The notes below the pieces were generated by a model. The model made no database searches. It was not told where the DNA came from and was given only the letters and a program-made list of their open reading frames with translations. A DNA stretch of 64,000 nucleotides. It comes from Alcanivorax nanhaiticus (lineage in GTDB: Bacteria; Pseudomonadota; Gammaproteobacteria; Pseudomonadales; Alcanivoracaceae). The translations under genes and the position numbers were made by a program. Each line of letters begins with the position of its first letter. Position 1 is the first letter of the stretch. Location of the stretch: NCBI RefSeq assembly GCF_000756665.1, contig NZ_ARXV01000001.1, positions 408,159 through 472,158 on the forward strand, written 5' to 3'. Shown in pieces: positions 33,652 to 43,234 of this stretch.

Positions 33652-33675
33652 ATCAACCATTAAATCCGTATACCC
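33652..33675 (-). repeat. Right inverted repeat of ISL3 element
   Basis: A 24-base end, read inwards on the minus strand as GGGTATACGGATTTAATGGT and four more bases, lies 34 bases after the transposase stop. It matches the inner part of the left end at 30367-30383. Confidence 0.75.
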
Positions 33676-33768
33676 CGCAAAAACTGAGCTCCAGCGCGCT
33701 CAAGAGGGATGATTAATAAACATGCGCAGATCTATCCGGGACCGAATCGTGGACTTGCGCGGTTTTTG

Positions 33769-33799
33769 TTGACCTATGGGTAGCCCCTTGGTTTATTCT
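33769..33799 (+). promoter_or_regulatory. Candidate long-spacer promoter of the copper operon
   Basis: TTGACC (33769-33774) and TATTCT (33794-33799) are 19 bases apart. The spacing resembles MerR/CueR-type metal promoters. The spacer CTATGGGTAGCCCCTTGG has only weak dyad symmetry and no cueR is seen nearby, so the call is tentative. Confidence 0.35.
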
Positions 33800-33816
33800 T
33801 TCTGCAACTTACAATA

Positions 33817-34170
33817 ATGCGTGACCCCATGCCCAAGGTGCGGCTTCTACTGACATTGCTGCTGATTTTCGTCATTCCCGTGCAGGGGATGACGGCGGTT
33901 GTGTTGTTAAAGCAGCCTTGCCCCATGGAACATCAAGACATGGAAAGCAGCACCAAGGGGCCCTGTTGTCAGGATGACGACAGCATCGCAAATCAACCTG
34001 ATTGCAAGCCAGGCCAAGAGTGCCATATATCGCAGATGTCGGTGAATGGTGCCCCTTTGACTGCTACTCATGATTCTCCCGACGCAGCCCCCATTCCACT
34101 TGTGAAAGCGGATATTCCGCCTCGTCTTCTTTCCTCTATCTGGCGCCCCCCGCTGCCCCCCCTCCAGTAA
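33817..34170 (+). CDS. Small secreted Cys/Met/His-rich protein (CopL-like)
   Basis: 117 residues (or 113 from the internal ATG at 33829). A signal-like hydrophobic segment (VRLLLTLLLIFVIPVQGMTAV) is followed by metal-ligand-rich sequence: CPMEHQDMESSTKGPCCQDDD, CKPGQECHISQMS, and a proline-rich C-terminus. This resembles the CopL family of small periplasmic proteins found in front of copper RND operons. The exact role is unclear; it may bind or sense copper. Confidence 0.65.
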   Translation: MRDPMPKVRLLLTLLLIFVIPVQGMTAVVLLKQPCPMEHQDMESSTKGPCCQDDDSIANQPDCKPGQECHISQMSVNGAPLTATHDSPDAAPIPLVKADIPPRLLSSIWRPPLPPLQ

Positions 34171-34223
34171 CCGACACGTTCTATTGCGCGTTACACGCGT
34201 GATTACCTGTACTGGAGAAAACC

Positions 34224-35510
34224 ATGTTCCATCTATTCCGAACTGCCGCCTTGCGGCGGCAGTTACTGATTTCGCTCCTGCTCGGCTACGCCACGCTCGG
34301 TCGCGCCGAGCAGGGCCTAACCTTTGATCAGGCTCTTCAGGCCGCCTTGCAGAATTCTGCAGAAATCAGAGCCATGTCTTCCCGTGTCGAATCTGCCCGT
34401 GAGGGACAGATCCCGGCCGCAGCCCTACCTGACCCCACCCTGGTTCTTGGTCTGGACAATGTGCCGATTGAGGGCGATGACCGTTACAGCCTGTCCAGTG
34501 AACGCATGACCATGCAGCGTATTGGGCTGACTCAGCGCTTTCCAAATCAGGGTAAGCGTCAAGCCCGGGCCGAGGCAGCCGAACATCAGGTTGAACTTGC
34601 CCAGGCTCAAGCGGAAAGCACCCGTTTGTATGTGCAGAGACAGACAGCCATTGCCTGGATTAAACGGCACACCCTCGCCAAGCAGCTCTCACTGTTAGAT
34701 GAACGCCTAAAGGAGAACCGGCTATTTGATCAGGCCGTGCAGGCAGGCCTTTCATCCGGTCAAGGCAAGGCGATGGACAGCATTGCCCCGCGCCGAGAGG
34801 CCGCAGAGTTACTTGAGCGCCAAGATGCGTTGCTGGCACAGCAGCAGCAGGCACAAGCGCAACTGGTACGTTGGCTGGGCGAACCGGGACGCCAGCCTCT
34901 AGCTGGTGATGCCCCGGACTTTTCTATTGATGGTGATCAGCTATTGCACAGCCTGCAGCAGCACCCGGAACTGGCGGTGATAGAGCGAGAGGCTGCCGTG
35001 GCGGGCGCTGCCGCTCAGGAGGCTCGAGCAGCCAAAAAACCGGACTGGTCGCTCACCTTAGCCTACCTCAATCGTGAAGATTTCAGCGACATGGCCACAC
35101 TACAGGTGAACATGGACCTGCCGCTATTCGGGAAATCACGGCAAGGGCCTCGCATTGCCGCCGCTGAAGCCAAACAGATGGCTCTGGAAGCACAAGCAGA
35201 CGCCGTGCGTCGCGAACATAAAGCCATGCTGGAGTCCGAACTCGCGGATTACCAGCGCCTATCGAGCACCCTCAAACGCCAGCGCACCGTACTGGTACCG
35301 CTTGCAGAAGAAAAGATCGCGCTGGCTACTGCCGCCTGGCGCGGTGGTGACAGCAGCTTAGCGGATCTGGTTCAGGCCCGCGCTGAATGGCTCGAGGCTC
35401 GCCTCACTGAAATCTCACTGGCCGGCCAGCGCTATGAAAAAGCTGCCGCTCTGCATTTTACCTACGAACACCACGATCCGGTGGGCGAGGACAACGATTA
35501 TGAACATTAA
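34224..35510 (+). CDS. cusC: Copper/silver efflux outer-membrane channel (CusC-like, TolC family)
   Basis: 428 residues with a signal peptide ending at GRA. Two OEP repeats with long coiled-coil helices are evident (ARAEAAEHQVELAQAQAESTRLYVQRQ; LAQQQQAQAQLVRWLGEP; AADAVRREHKAMLESELADYQRL-like). It forms the outer-membrane duct for the RND pump. The stop codon lies inside the start of cusB. Co-directional with the CopL-like gene. Confidence 0.88.
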   Translation: MFHLFRTAALRRQLLISLLLGYATLGRAEQGLTFDQALQAALQNSAEIRAMSSRVESAREGQIPAAALPDPTLVLGLDNVPIEGDDRYSLSSERMTMQRIGLTQRFPNQGKRQARAEAAEHQVELAQAQAESTRLYVQRQTAIAWIKRHTLAKQLSLLDERLKENRLFDQAVQAGLSSGQGKAMDSIAPRREAAELLERQDALLAQQQQAQAQLVRWLGEPGRQPLAGDAPDFSIDGDQLLHSLQQHPELAVIEREAAVAGAAAQEARAAKKPDWSLTLAYLNREDFSDMATLQVNMDLPLFGKSRQGPRIAAAEAKQMALEAQADAVRREHKAMLESELADYQRLSSTLKRQRTVLVPLAEEKIALATAAWRGGDSSLADLVQARAEWLEARLTEISLAGQRYEKAAALHFTYEHHDPVGEDNDYEH

Positions 35511-37002
35511 ACGCTATTTCTTTCTGCCACTCGCTGGCCTGCTGCTGTTACTAGTAGGCCTTTTTCTTGGCTGGAAAATCAGCACGAACAGTGGCGCTCA
35601 ACAGGGTGCCATGAAAATGGAAACCGGCTCCGCCCCTTCCAACAAGAAGAAGGTGTTGTACTGGTATGATCCCATGTACCCCCAGCAGCATTTCGAGGAA
35701 CCCGGGCCATCCCCCTTCATGGACATGGACCTAGTGCCACGCTATGCCGATAGCGGTACTGATGGGAATCCTCTTTCGGCGGTGCGCATTGATCCAGCCA
35801 TGGTGCAGAATCTGGGGATTCGCAGCGTCCCCGTCGTATCGACAACAACAAGCACATCACTACAGCTGTCGGGACTTATATCTTTCAACGACCGCACCCT
35901 GACACAGTTACAAAGTCCCTCTTCCGCCTTCATCGAGCAAGTCTGGCCTCTAACCAATGGCGACACAGTGAGCACGGGGCAGCCACTGGTCAGACTACGC
36001 GTGCCTGCCTGGACCGGTGCACAACATGAACTGTTAGCTGTTCTTGCCAGCGGTAATGATGATTTGGTCAACGCTGGCAAGCAACGGCTATTGTCCTTAG
36101 GCATGCCCGCCAGTCTGGTTAGCAAGATAGAACAGCAACGCGAGCCAGTAGAAACCTGGACGATAAACGCCCCACATGACGGAGTAATCAATAAGCTGAA
36201 CGCCCGCCCCGGCATGACCCTGATGGCCGGGGAAACTGTGGCCACACTCCAGCCCCTGAAACCTGTATGGATTGAAGTGGCAGTACCGGAAAAGCAGCTA
36301 AGCCAGATCAATATCGGCGATCACATCACCGCTACTCTACCGGGCGCCACTCCGTCACAACGGGATGGCACAATCAGTGAAATTCTACCGCTGGTGGATC
36401 CAGTAAGCAGGACGGTGACCATGCGTGTGACTCTCCCCAACAGCCGGGGGGATTTACGCCCCGGCATGAGTACCCAAGTGCAGGTTCACGGCCAAACATC
36501 CGTAGCGCAACTGACTGTACCCAGCAATGCGTTACTGCGCACGGGGCAGCGAACCCTTGTGATGGTCGACGACGGTAACGGGCGATACCGACCCCAAGAA
36601 GTGCAAGAAGGAACCGATCTGGGTGAACAGACCCAGATCATGGCCGGCCTGAAGGTCGGTGAAAAGGTAGTGGTAAATGGCCAGTTCCTGCTTGATTCAG
36701 AAGCCAACCTGCAGGGCATTGAGGTACAACCTGTTCACGCTGAAACAGCCAACTCCCCAGCTGCTCAACACAATTTGCACTATGCCAAGGGAACCATAGT
36801 GGAACTTGCTGGTGGCAAGGTAAAACTACGTCACGGGCCCTTCGAAAGCCTGGGCATGCCCGGTATGACAATGCGTTTTTCGCTAGCCAATGATCAGGTA
36901 GCAGGGGGACTGCATGAAGGTGATCAGGTACGCATTAGCGTGAGCGATAGTGATAACGGCCTGGTGGTTGAATCCCTGGAAATACTGGAGGACACACCAT
37001 GA
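35500..37002 (+). CDS. cusB: CusB-type periplasmic adaptor fused to a CusF-like domain
   Basis: 500 residues from ATG 35500, inside the cusC end. Order: membrane anchor (about 7-25); a heavy-metal-binding segment ([20 protein letters not shown] then [11 protein letters not shown], about 48-78); barrel-sandwich, coiled-coil and beta-barrel domains of an RND adaptor; and a C-terminal CusF-like domain (about 420-500). The latter has the metal motif [18 protein letters not shown]: the histidine and two methionines of CusF are kept, but the tryptophan that caps copper in E. coli CusF is replaced by methionine. It should capture periplasmic Cu(I)/Ag(I) and pass it to CusA. Confidence 0.9.
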   Translation: MNIKRYFFLPLAGLLLLLVGLFLGWKISTNSGAQQGAMKMETGSAPSNKKKVLYWYDPMYPQQHFEEPGPSPFMDMDLVPRYADSGTDGNPLSAVRIDPAMVQNLGIRSVPVVSTTTSTSLQLSGLISFNDRTLTQLQSPSSAFIEQVWPLTNGDTVSTGQPLVRLRVPAWTGAQHELLAVLASGNDDLVNAGKQRLLSLGMPASLVSKIEQQREPVETWTINAPHDGVINKLNARPGMTLMAGETVATLQPLKPVWIEVAVPEKQLSQINIGDHITATLPGATPSQRDGTISEILPLVDPVSRTVTMRVTLPNSRGDLRPGMSTQVQVHGQTSVAQLTVPSNALLRTGQRTLVMVDDGNGRYRPQEVQEGTDLGEQTQIMAGLKVGEKVVVNGQFLLDSEANLQGIEVQPVHAETANSPAAQHNLHYAKGTIVELAGGKVKLRHGPFESLGMPGMTMRFSLANDQVAGGLHEGDQVRISVSDSDNGLVVESLEILEDTP

Positions 37003-40000
37003 TTGCTGCACTGATTCGGTGGTCACTGGCGAACCGTTTTCTGGTTTTGCTAGCCACCCTTTTTATCGCCGCCTGGGGGCTGTGGTCCATTCGCCACACT
37101 CCGGTAGATGCCCTCCCCGACCTGTCCGATGTACAGGTAATTATCCGCACCAGCTACCCGGGGCAGGCACCGCAACTAGTAGAAAAACAGGTCACCTATC
37201 CACTTGCCACCACCATGCTGGCTGTGCCCGGAGCACGTACCGTACGTGGCTATTCGTTTTTCGGTGACAGCTACGTTTATGTGCTGTTCGAGGATGGTAC
37301 CGACCTGTACTGGGCGCGATCCCGGGTGTTGGAATACCTCAATCAGGTGCAGTCACGCTTGCCTGATTCCGCGAAACCAGCACTAGGTCCGGACGCCACT
37401 GGTGTTGGCTGGATCTACCAGTACGCGCTGGTAGATCGCACTGGCCAGCATGGTCTTTCCGAGCTGACATCGCTGCAGGATTGGTTCCTTAAATACGAAC
37501 TGCAAACCATACCGGATGTGGCAGAGGTAGCCACGATTGGTGGCATGGTGCGTGAGTATCAAGTGGTGCCGGACCCGGTTCGGATGGCCAGCCAAGGCAT
37601 TACCCATCAGCAGTTGCGTCGTGCCATTCAACAAGCCAACCAAGAGACCGGCGGCGCGGTGCTCACCTTGGGTGAAGCTGAGTTCATGGTGCGAGCCAGT
37701 GGCTACCTGCAATCCCTTGAAGATTTTCGTCAGATTCCACTGAAGCTGGTCAACGGGGTGCCGGTATTGCTGGGCGATGTGGCCGAAGTGCGCACCGGGC
37801 CGGAAATGCGCCGTGGCATCTCCGAACTAAATGGTGAAGGTGAAGTGGTCGGTGGCGTGGTCATTCTACGCTCTGGAAAAAATGCCCGTGCAGTGCTCAC
37901 CGCCGTCCATGACAAGCTTGAGAAGCTGCGCGCAAGCCTCCCAGAGGGCGTGGAGATCGTTACCACATATGACCGAAGCCAGCTAATTGATCGTGCTGTC
38001 TGGCATCTTGGCACCAAACTGGTGGAAGAGTTCATTGTCGTGGCGCTGGTGTGCCTACTGTTTCTTGGTCATCTTCGCTCGTCTCTGGTGGCGATCATCT
38101 CGCTACCATTGGGGATCCTGTGCGCCTTTATCGTCATGCGCTATCAGGGCATCAATGCCAACATAATGTCACTCGGCGGCATTGCCATTGCCATCGGGGC
38201 CATGGTCGATGCAGCGGTGGTGATGATTGAAAATGCCCACAAAAAAATCGAGGCTTGGCACCATGAAAACCCCGGTCAAACACTGACAGGAGAGACCCAC
38301 TGGCGGGTGATCAGCCAAGCGTCCACGGAAGTAGGCCCAGCATTATTTTTCTCACTGCTGATTATCACGCTATCGTTCATCCCGGTGTTCACACTGGAAG
38401 CTCAGGAAGGCCGCTTGTTCGGTCCGCTGGCTTTTACCAAGACCTGGGCGATGGCTGCCGCCGCAGGCCTCTCGGTAACACTGGTGCCGTTGTTGATGGG
38501 GTACTGGATTCGTGGAAAGTTACCCAGCGAAAAGAACAATCCGATCAGCCGTGGTTTAATCCGGGTGTATCAACCCCTGCTGGAACGAGTTCTGATTCGG
38601 CCCAAAACCACTCTTGTTGTAGCTGTGCTAGTTTTTCTTACCACTGCCTGGCCACTGAGCCATCTTGGGGGCGAATTCCTGCCGCCGCTGGATGAAGGCG
38701 ACCTGCTCTACATGCCCAGTGCCTTACCAGGGCTTTCATCGCAGAAAGCCGGCGAGTTGTTGCAGCAAACGGACCGCCTGATCAAGACACTTCCTGAAGT
38801 GGAGCAGGTGTTCGGCAAGGCAGGGCGCGCCCGCACTGCTACTGACCCGGCTCCTCTGACCATGTTTGAAACCACTATTCGTTTCAAACCCCGTGACCAA
38901 TGGCGTGAAGGCATGACGCCGGAAAAACTAGTGGAAGAACTGGATCGCACCGTCAAGGTGCCAGGGTTGACCAACATCTGGATCCCGCCAATACGCAACC
39001 GCATAGACATGCTCGCCACTGGCATAAAGAGTCCTATCGGTATCAAGGTGGCGGGGGAGGATCTGGAGACGATTGATACTGTCAGTCGCGAGATCGAAAA
39101 AACCGCCAAGCAAGTACCAGGTGTGTCATCGGCACTGGCAGAACGCCTTACCGGAGGCCGCTATGTGGACATCGACATCCGCCGTGCAGTGGCTGCTCAG
39201 TACGGACTCAATATCGCCCAGGTGCAATCAGTAATCAGTGGTCTGGTCGGCGGTGAAAATATCGGCGAAACGGTCGAGGGCTTGGCGCGATACCCGATCA
39301 GCCTGCGTTACCCGAGGGAATGGCGCGATACGGTTCAACGACTGCGAAATCTGCCGCTGATCACCCCAAACGGCGCCCAAATTACCCTGGGTACCGTCGC
39401 GGATATTGCTATCAGCGACGGCCCACCCATGCTAAAAAGTGAAAATGGTCGCCTATCCGGATGGGTGTATATCGATGTACGCGGTCGAGATCTTGCCTCG
39501 GTAGTGGCGGACTTGCGTACGGCGGTACGCGATCAGGTGAACCTGCCGCCGGCAGTGAGTTTATCTTTTTCTGGTCAGTTTGAATTTCTGGAACGGGCCA
39601 ACGCCCGCCTGAAGCTTGTAGTGCCGGCCACACTGATGATCATTTTCGTGCTGCTTTTCCTCACCTTTCGTCGTGCGGATGAAGCAATATTGATCATGGG
39701 CACCCTGCCTTTTGCGGCGACAGGGGGGATCTGGTTCCTGTACTTATTGGACTACAACCTGTCCGTGGCCACCGGGGTCGGATTCATCGCGCTGGCTGGT
39801 GTTGCCGCCGAATTCGGTGTGATCATGCTGCTCTACCTGAAGCAGGCTTGGCAGTTACGGCAGGATTCCGGCAACAGCGGCGATAGCCAGCTACTGGCAG
39901 CTATCCGCGAAGGAGCGGTGCAAAGGGTACGCCCCAAGGCCATGACCGTGGCCGTGATCATTGCCGGGCTGTTGCCGATTTTCTGGGGGGATGGCACCGG

Positions 40001-40121
40001 CAGTGAAATCATGAGCCGTATCGCTGCCCCCATGGTGGGAGGCATGGTAACCGCACCACTGCTATCGCTATTTGTGCTTCCCGCTACCTATCGCCTGATG
40101 CGACGTAATCGCGCAAGATGA
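36999..40121 (+). CDS. cusA: Cu(I)/Ag(I) heavy-metal efflux RND pump CusA
   Basis: 1040 residues with twelve membrane helices and two large periplasmic loops. The three methionines that line the copper site in E. coli CusA (573, 623, 672) are matched by M572 (LYMPSALPG), M622 (PLTMFETT) and M671 ([11 protein letters not shown]). The helix-4 motif [28 protein letters not shown] carries the proton-relay aspartate. Its start overlaps the cusB stop (ATGA). This set points to Cu/Ag rather than Zn/Co/Cd specificity. Confidence 0.95.
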   Translation: MIAALIRWSLANRFLVLLATLFIAAWGLWSIRHTPVDALPDLSDVQVIIRTSYPGQAPQLVEKQVTYPLATTMLAVPGARTVRGYSFFGDSYVYVLFEDGTDLYWARSRVLEYLNQVQSRLPDSAKPALGPDATGVGWIYQYALVDRTGQHGLSELTSLQDWFLKYELQTIPDVAEVATIGGMVREYQVVPDPVRMASQGITHQQLRRAIQQANQETGGAVLTLGEAEFMVRASGYLQSLEDFRQIPLKLVNGVPVLLGDVAEVRTGPEMRRGISELNGEGEVVGGVVILRSGKNARAVLTAVHDKLEKLRASLPEGVEIVTTYDRSQLIDRAVWHLGTKLVEEFIVVALVCLLFLGHLRSSLVAIISLPLGILCAFIVMRYQGINANIMSLGGIAIAIGAMVDAAVVMIENAHKKIEAWHHENPGQTLTGETHWRVISQASTEVGPALFFSLLIITLSFIPVFTLEAQEGRLFGPLAFTKTWAMAAAAGLSVTLVPLLMGYWIRGKLPSEKNNPISRGLIRVYQPLLERVLIRPKTTLVVAVLVFLTTAWPLSHLGGEFLPPLDEGDLLYMPSALPGLSSQKAGELLQQTDRLIKTLPEVEQVFGKAGRARTATDPAPLTMFETTIRFKPRDQWREGMTPEKLVEELDRTVKVPGLTNIWIPPIRNRIDMLATGIKSPIGIKVAGEDLETIDTVSREIEKTAKQVPGVSSALAERLTGGRYVDIDIRRAVAAQYGLNIAQVQSVISGLVGGENIGETVEGLARYPISLRYPREWRDTVQRLRNLPLITPNGAQITLGTVADIAISDGPPMLKSENGRLSGWVYIDVRGRDLASVVADLRTAVRDQVNLPPAVSLSFSGQFEFLERANARLKLVVPATLMIIFVLLFLTFRRADEAILIMGTLPFAATGGIWFLYLLDYNLSVATGVGFIALAGVAAEFGVIMLLYLKQAWQLRQDSGNSGDSQLLAAIREGAVQRVRPKAMTVAVIIAGLLPIFWGDGTGSEIMSRIAAPMVGGMVTAPLLSLFVLPATYRLMRRNRAR

Positions 40122-40441
40122 AGGCGATAGCGGGCAGGCAACCACAGAACTAGCAATGACAACTGATCTCCTTCCTGGCGTCATTAACGGTGACGCCCGT
40201 TTCTGAGAAATCTTAGGCTATCGTTCCCGCAGCCTGCCACTACCGGAGCGATAGCCCAAATGCGCTAGGGATGATAACGCCAGGCACTATGATTGCTAGC
40301 CTGGCTGCGTCTTTTTACGCCATCGAAACTGCAACTCTGGTTTAAGCAGGAAAATCGATGTGGATTACTTCGTCAGCCCACCCTTCCGAGCTCCGAGCCA
40401 CTGTGCGGATGTCACACTTTCTCAGATTCTGCCGGCAGCCC
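40122..40441. other. Gap without a gene after cusA
   Basis: No convincing gene. Inverted segments occur (GGCGATAGCGGGCAGGCA near 40131 against CTATCGTTCCCGCAGCCTGCC near 40218), which could fold into a terminator-like structure for the cus operon. The region leads into the first copy of the structured repeat. Confidence 0.4.
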
Positions 40442-40555
40442 GTCCGGCGAGGACACGCACATATCATAGTGCGATGACATATCAGCAGATGCCGAGCCTC
40501 CCAGGTGGGGACCACCATCACCGCAAATCGTACCCCACCGAGCGGAGCGAATCGA
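40442..40555 (+). repeat. Structured direct repeat, copy 1
   Basis: Begins GTCCGGCGAGGACACGCAC. Successive potential hairpins are GTCC-GGCGA-GGAC, CGCAC-N8-GTGCG and GGTGG-GGA-CCACC. Near-identical to copy 3 (41582-41696) and related to copy 2 (41170-41268). No reading frame is shared among the copies, suggesting a DNA or RNA element. Confidence 0.75.
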
Positions 40556-40575
40556 AGACACCAATATGGCTGATA

Positions 40576-40869
40576 TTAAAGCCTGCCAAGCCAGTACTGT
40601 GGACGTCGTCTGTCATGAGCGACAGCCAAAACTTGAAAACCGTCAGGTTTCTCTCGATAAACGATGGATAGCGGAAACCGATGAAGTTGGGCTCTGCGGA
40701 TATCCGGCTTTAGCTGAACCTGCCAGATTTTCGGGGACTCGCCAATCAGATTGGCCAGTGCTTCAAACTCCTCTATCAAAGCCCTGCCTAATCCCGACAC
40801 CTGTGACTCGTAATAACCCACTGATTCCAGAAATTCGGCTTCCGCTGCCGGGTGAAAGGAATAAGTCAT
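40576..40869 (-). CDS. RelE/ParE-family toxin
   Basis: 97 residues with the RelE/ParE pattern: FHPAAEAEFLESVGYYE at the start, a central RRAQLHRFPLSIVYRE strand and the closing VLAVAHDRRRPQYWLGRL. Depending on the subtype it would inhibit gyrase or cleave mRNA; the DRRRP-YW ending is common in ParE-type proteins. Its ATG overlaps the antitoxin stop (ATGA), the usual toxin-antitoxin coupling. Confidence 0.9.
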   Translation of the reverse strand: MTYSFHPAAEAEFLESVGYYESQVSGLGRALIEEFEALANLIGESPKIWQVQLKPDIRRAQLHRFPLSIVYREKPDGFQVLAVAHDRRRPQYWLGRL

Positions 40870-41099
40870 TTGAGTAGGGAGCGGGCCTTACTCATCACAT
40901 CTTCTGCGGGCACAGCCTGCACAGCACCACTGTCGAGTTCTTCAGCCCGGTGCCGGGCCTCTTGCAGCCAATCGGACCTGAGTTCTTCGCTTGACGGAGA
41001 CTCCAGGCTCAATACCAGCCGCTGAACCAATTGGGCCCGCTCCTCTTTGGAAAGATGAAGCGCTTCGTCTTCAATTTTCTTGAGATTCATGGATGACAT
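40866..41099 (-). CDS. Addiction-module antitoxin (Unstab_antitox family)
   Basis: 77 residues from ATG 41099 (MSSMNLKKIEDEALHLSKEERAQLVQRLVLSLE), with an internal start at 41090 possible. The helical pattern LSKEERAQLVQRLVLSL and DWLQEARHRAEELDSG-VQAVPAEDVMSKARSLL is the signature of the short antitoxins paired with ParE/RelE toxins. Lies between copies 1 and 2 of the structured repeat. Confidence 0.88.
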   Translation of the reverse strand: MSSMNLKKIEDEALHLSKEERAQLVQRLVLSLESPSSEELRSDWLQEARHRAEELDSGAVQAVPAEDVMSKARSLLK

Positions 41100-41169
41100 G
41101 TCTCGTTCTCGTGTCATCTGATTCTGGCACGGATTGGTTGCCTGTGCCACGGCCGGGGGAAGGATGGCT

Positions 41170-41268
41170 GTCCGGCGAGGACACGCACGCTTGTTTGGTG
41201 CGATGACCTGAAAGTGGATGCCAGGCCGGAAAAGTGGGAACCACGATCACCGCAGATTTCGCGCCTCA
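41170..41268 (+). repeat. Structured direct repeat, copy 2 (diverged)
   Basis: Shares GTCCGGCGAGGACACGCAC with copies 1 and 3. It keeps the CGCAC/GTGCG stem around a different loop (GCTTGTTTG) and a GTGG-GAA-CCAC hairpin near 41235. The middle differs strongly from the other copies. Confidence 0.7.
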
Positions 41269-41426
41269 AGTGGCGTTATTCACTTCGCTCACCCCTTCGG
41301 GGCCGCACTCCGTGCGTTACTCCGCTGCGCTACGTTCCTACAGCAACCTTCTGCGTTTGCGCGAATAAAGTACGCCAATGCCATCCGCACCGCTCCTTCC
41401 CCGTTAGAGTGAGTCGAGGAACGGAC

Positions 41427-41493
41427 CCCTGTGACGGCGTAGAGCAAAAAACCTGGCTGAGGGGAGCGAGTCTTTTTTGCGTCCGTCACAGGG
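41427..41493. repeat. Long hairpin between repeat copies 2 and 3
   Basis: CCCTGTGACGG at 41427-41437 pairs perfectly with CCGTCACAGGG at 41483-41493, with an inner AAAAAA/TTTTTT pairing. A further hairpin GGGGGA/TCCCCC lies at about 41555-41573. No gene is supported at 41269-41752. Confidence 0.6.
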
Positions 41494-41581
41494 CGAGTAC
41501 CGGAGTGTGCCTGCGGAGCAGGCCGAACGGAGTCGGGGTGGCGAGGAGTCCAGAGGGGGAGCCAGTTCCCCCTTTGGGCCC

Positions 41582-41696
41582 GTCCGGCGAGGACACGCAC
41601 CTATCATAGTGCTATGGCATATCAGCAGATGCCGAGCCACCCAGGTGGGAACCACCATCACCGCAAATCGCGCCTCACCGAGCAAAACGAATCAAT
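41582..41696 (+). repeat. Structured direct repeat, copy 3
   Basis: Nearly the same sequence as copy 1. GGCAT-ATCAGCAG-ATGCC adds a clean hairpin, and GGTGG-GAA-CCACC is retained. The flanking CACCGAGC...CGAATC is also shared with copy 1, so the repeat unit is about 115 bases. Confidence 0.75.
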
Positions 41697-41752
41697 GGCG
41701 TTCCCTACAGCCGCTTAGTGGCGGGTTTGTCTTCTGCGTTTGGCGTTTATCC

Positions 41753-42757
41753 TCAGACGCCCGGCGTAATATAAAACCGCACCACACCAATGATCTGATT
41801 GTCTTCCGTACGAACCTCAACCCGCCAACGCCCCTGCGAAGGGACCGGGATGTGGCGTTTGTGAGACCAGGTGCGGAAACCGGATTCACGACCGCCGTAC
41901 ACCTTGAGGGGAATACGGTCGACCTGCTCGCCATCATGAAACCAGTAGTGATACACCTGCTGGCCTAACCCCAGCGGAGCCTTGATGGCGGTGTAGGCAT
42001 AGAGCCCTTCTTTCACTTCCTCACTGGTAAAGACTTCGCCGGTCACTAGCGGCTTGCGCTGGGCACGATTAAAGGACAGTGCCATGGCTCGCTCTTCCAG
42101 TGACAATGTCAGTGGTGGCACCAGCGGAGCCAGCCAGCGGGGAGACAATGCAATCACCACCGACACCGCCACAAGGCCCGCCCAGCGAAACCATTTTCGT
42201 GGGCCACCAAAACGCCAGAAACTGGGCAAGGCAAACAGCGCCGTTAGCCAGCCTGCCCAGGTCAGTGCCGTGTCGGTTTTCCAGTGAAACAGTAGCGGCA
42301 GTAACACCAGTAAGGCGACGAACAGCGCCCAGGCATGAAAGCCAAAGTAGAGCGCCCGATGCCGCGCCAGCCAGAAATAAATCGGATCGATGATGCTCAT
42401 CAAGGCCGCGCTGATCACCAGCGTGGTGAAGAGAATGTATTCCGCCCCACCCGACCATTGCAGTAATACAAAAGGCAAACTGAAGAAGAACGCTTCCTGA
42501 TGCACTGCCTGCAGCATCAACTTCAACAACCCTTGGGAAACCCCTTCCATTGCCGTGCCGGCAACCTTCTGCTGCCACAGGCCTTCGGTCAGCAACAGCA
42601 ACCAGCTGAACACAAGAAACCCGGTAAGTACTGCCGCCAGCCACGGCTGTCGCTCCACCAGAAAGTAGCTGCCCAGGCCAAGCGCAAAGCTGACCACCGC
42701 CCACAGGTGACGAACGCGGTAAAGCGAATCTGACAGGGACTGCAGGGCCAGGGGCAA
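41753..42757 (-). CDS. Polytopic membrane protein with C-terminal DUF2914-like domain (DUF5924 type)
   Basis: 334 residues from a TTG at 42757 with GGAGA upstream (MPLALQSLSDSLYRVRHLW); an open frame to 42997 looks non-coding. About eight membrane helices are followed by a soluble C-terminal domain (FNRAQRKPLVTGEVFTSEEV to VVRFYITPGV, about 235-334) with the conserved YHYWFHDGEQVDRIPLKV and GRWRVEVRTEDNQIIG of DUF2914. The DUF2914 part is periplasmic in related proteins; function unknown. Confidence 0.8.
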   Translation of the reverse strand: MPLALQSLSDSLYRVRHLWAVVSFALGLGSYFLVERQPWLAAVLTGFLVFSWLLLLTEGLWQQKVAGTAMEGVSQGLLKLMLQAVHQEAFFFSLPFVLLQWSGGAEYILFTTLVISAALMSIIDPIYFWLARHRALYFGFHAWALFVALLVLLPLLFHWKTDTALTWAGWLTALFALPSFWRFGGPRKWFRWAGLVAVSVVIALSPRWLAPLVPPLTLSLEERAMALSFNRAQRKPLVTGEVFTSEEVKEGLYAYTAIKAPLGLGQQVYHYWFHDGEQVDRIPLKVYGGRESGFRTWSHKRHIPVPSQGRWRVEVRTEDNQIIGVVRFYITPGV

Positions 42758-43043
42758 GGGTGTTCTCCGTTGGTGAGTGGCAATTTGATGATGCTGTGCA
42801 GGTGGGGTTCCTGCGACGACGGATATTTTAGGAGAATTAACAACTCCGTACAGGGCGCAGTTCCGTTCGAAGGGCTCGTACTTCCCTTCGTTTAGGTGTC
42901 GGGCAGTCCGCCGGGGGCATTGCTGAGTAACGAGTGACGAGAAGCGAGTTTCGAAAGGCAAAACCAGAAACCCTTGTTGCCCGGTTCGCTCTGGCAAGCT
43001 TGGCTCCTACAAAAGCGGAGAGGGATTTTATGGGCTGCAGAAA
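42758..43043. other. Gap between the DUF5924-type gene and the island
   Basis: No gene supported. At 42931-42955 GAGTAACGAGTGACGAGAAGC and following bases resemble the flank of the nested repeat at 12577. Otherwise nothing is recognised. Confidence 0.35.
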
Positions 43044-43074
43044 CGAAAACGCCCCGCAGTGCGGGGCGTTTTCG
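43044..43074. terminator. Perfect hairpin terminator next to attL
   Basis: CGAAAACGCCCCGC and GCGGGGCGTTTTCG form a 14-bp stem with an AGT loop. It is probably the original terminator of tRNA-Ser, displaced about 5.3 kb from the tRNA by integration of the island. Confidence 0.8.
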
Positions 43075-43076
43075 AA

Positions 43077-43096
43077 ATATGGCGGAGAGGGCGGGA
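43077..43096. repeat. attL core of the tRNA-Ser island
   Basis: 20 bases identical to the 3' end of tRNA-Ser(GCU) and its flank at 48419-48438 (ATATGGCGGAGAGGGCGGGA). The direct repeat bounds the island and lies 138 bases before the integrase. Confidence 0.88.
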
Positions 43097-43157
43097 CTTT
43101 CTATATTTGTGGGTTAAGTGTTTGTTTTTCTTTATTTTCAATGGCTTAAAAGCCGGT

Positions 43158-43180
43158 TTGCTACAAATTCTTGATACAAA
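43158..43180 (+). repeat. Integrase arm-type sites, left end
   Basis: Two adjacent TTGMTACAAA units (TTGCTACAAA then TTGATACAAA), with a further GCTACAA at 43195. The same pair occurs at 48347-48370 just inside the right att core, as expected for arm-type binding sites of the element's integrase. Confidence 0.6.
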
Positions 43181-43234
43181 ATGAGTCTCACCGCTGCTAC
43201 AATTTGGCCAAACCCGGCTAAAAATTGAACAGTT

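Larger units (their letters stand above)
30367..33675. mobile_element. ISPpu12-like ISL3-family element with cadR, CDF exporter, lspA and transposase
   Basis: The gene set cadR (divergent), HMA-CDF exporter, lspA and ISL3 transposase is that of ISPpu12 from Pseudomonas putida. The right end is ATCAACCATTAAATCCGTATACCC-like (24 bases at 33652-33675). The left end retains CGGATT-NNN-TGGTTGAT in inverted orientation at 30367-30383, but its outer seven bases do not match. The element is about 3.3 kb and brings metal resistance with it. Confidence 0.85.

Noticed and set aside
41214..41609. 131-codon frame between repeat copies 2 and 3
   Set aside because: It runs through hairpins and a repeat, has many Arg/Pro/Cys residues and no ribosome site; not credible as a gene.
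40442..41696. Structured repeats as integron attC sites
   Set aside because: They lack the GTTRRRY/RYYYAAC core sites, and no integron integrase is nearby.
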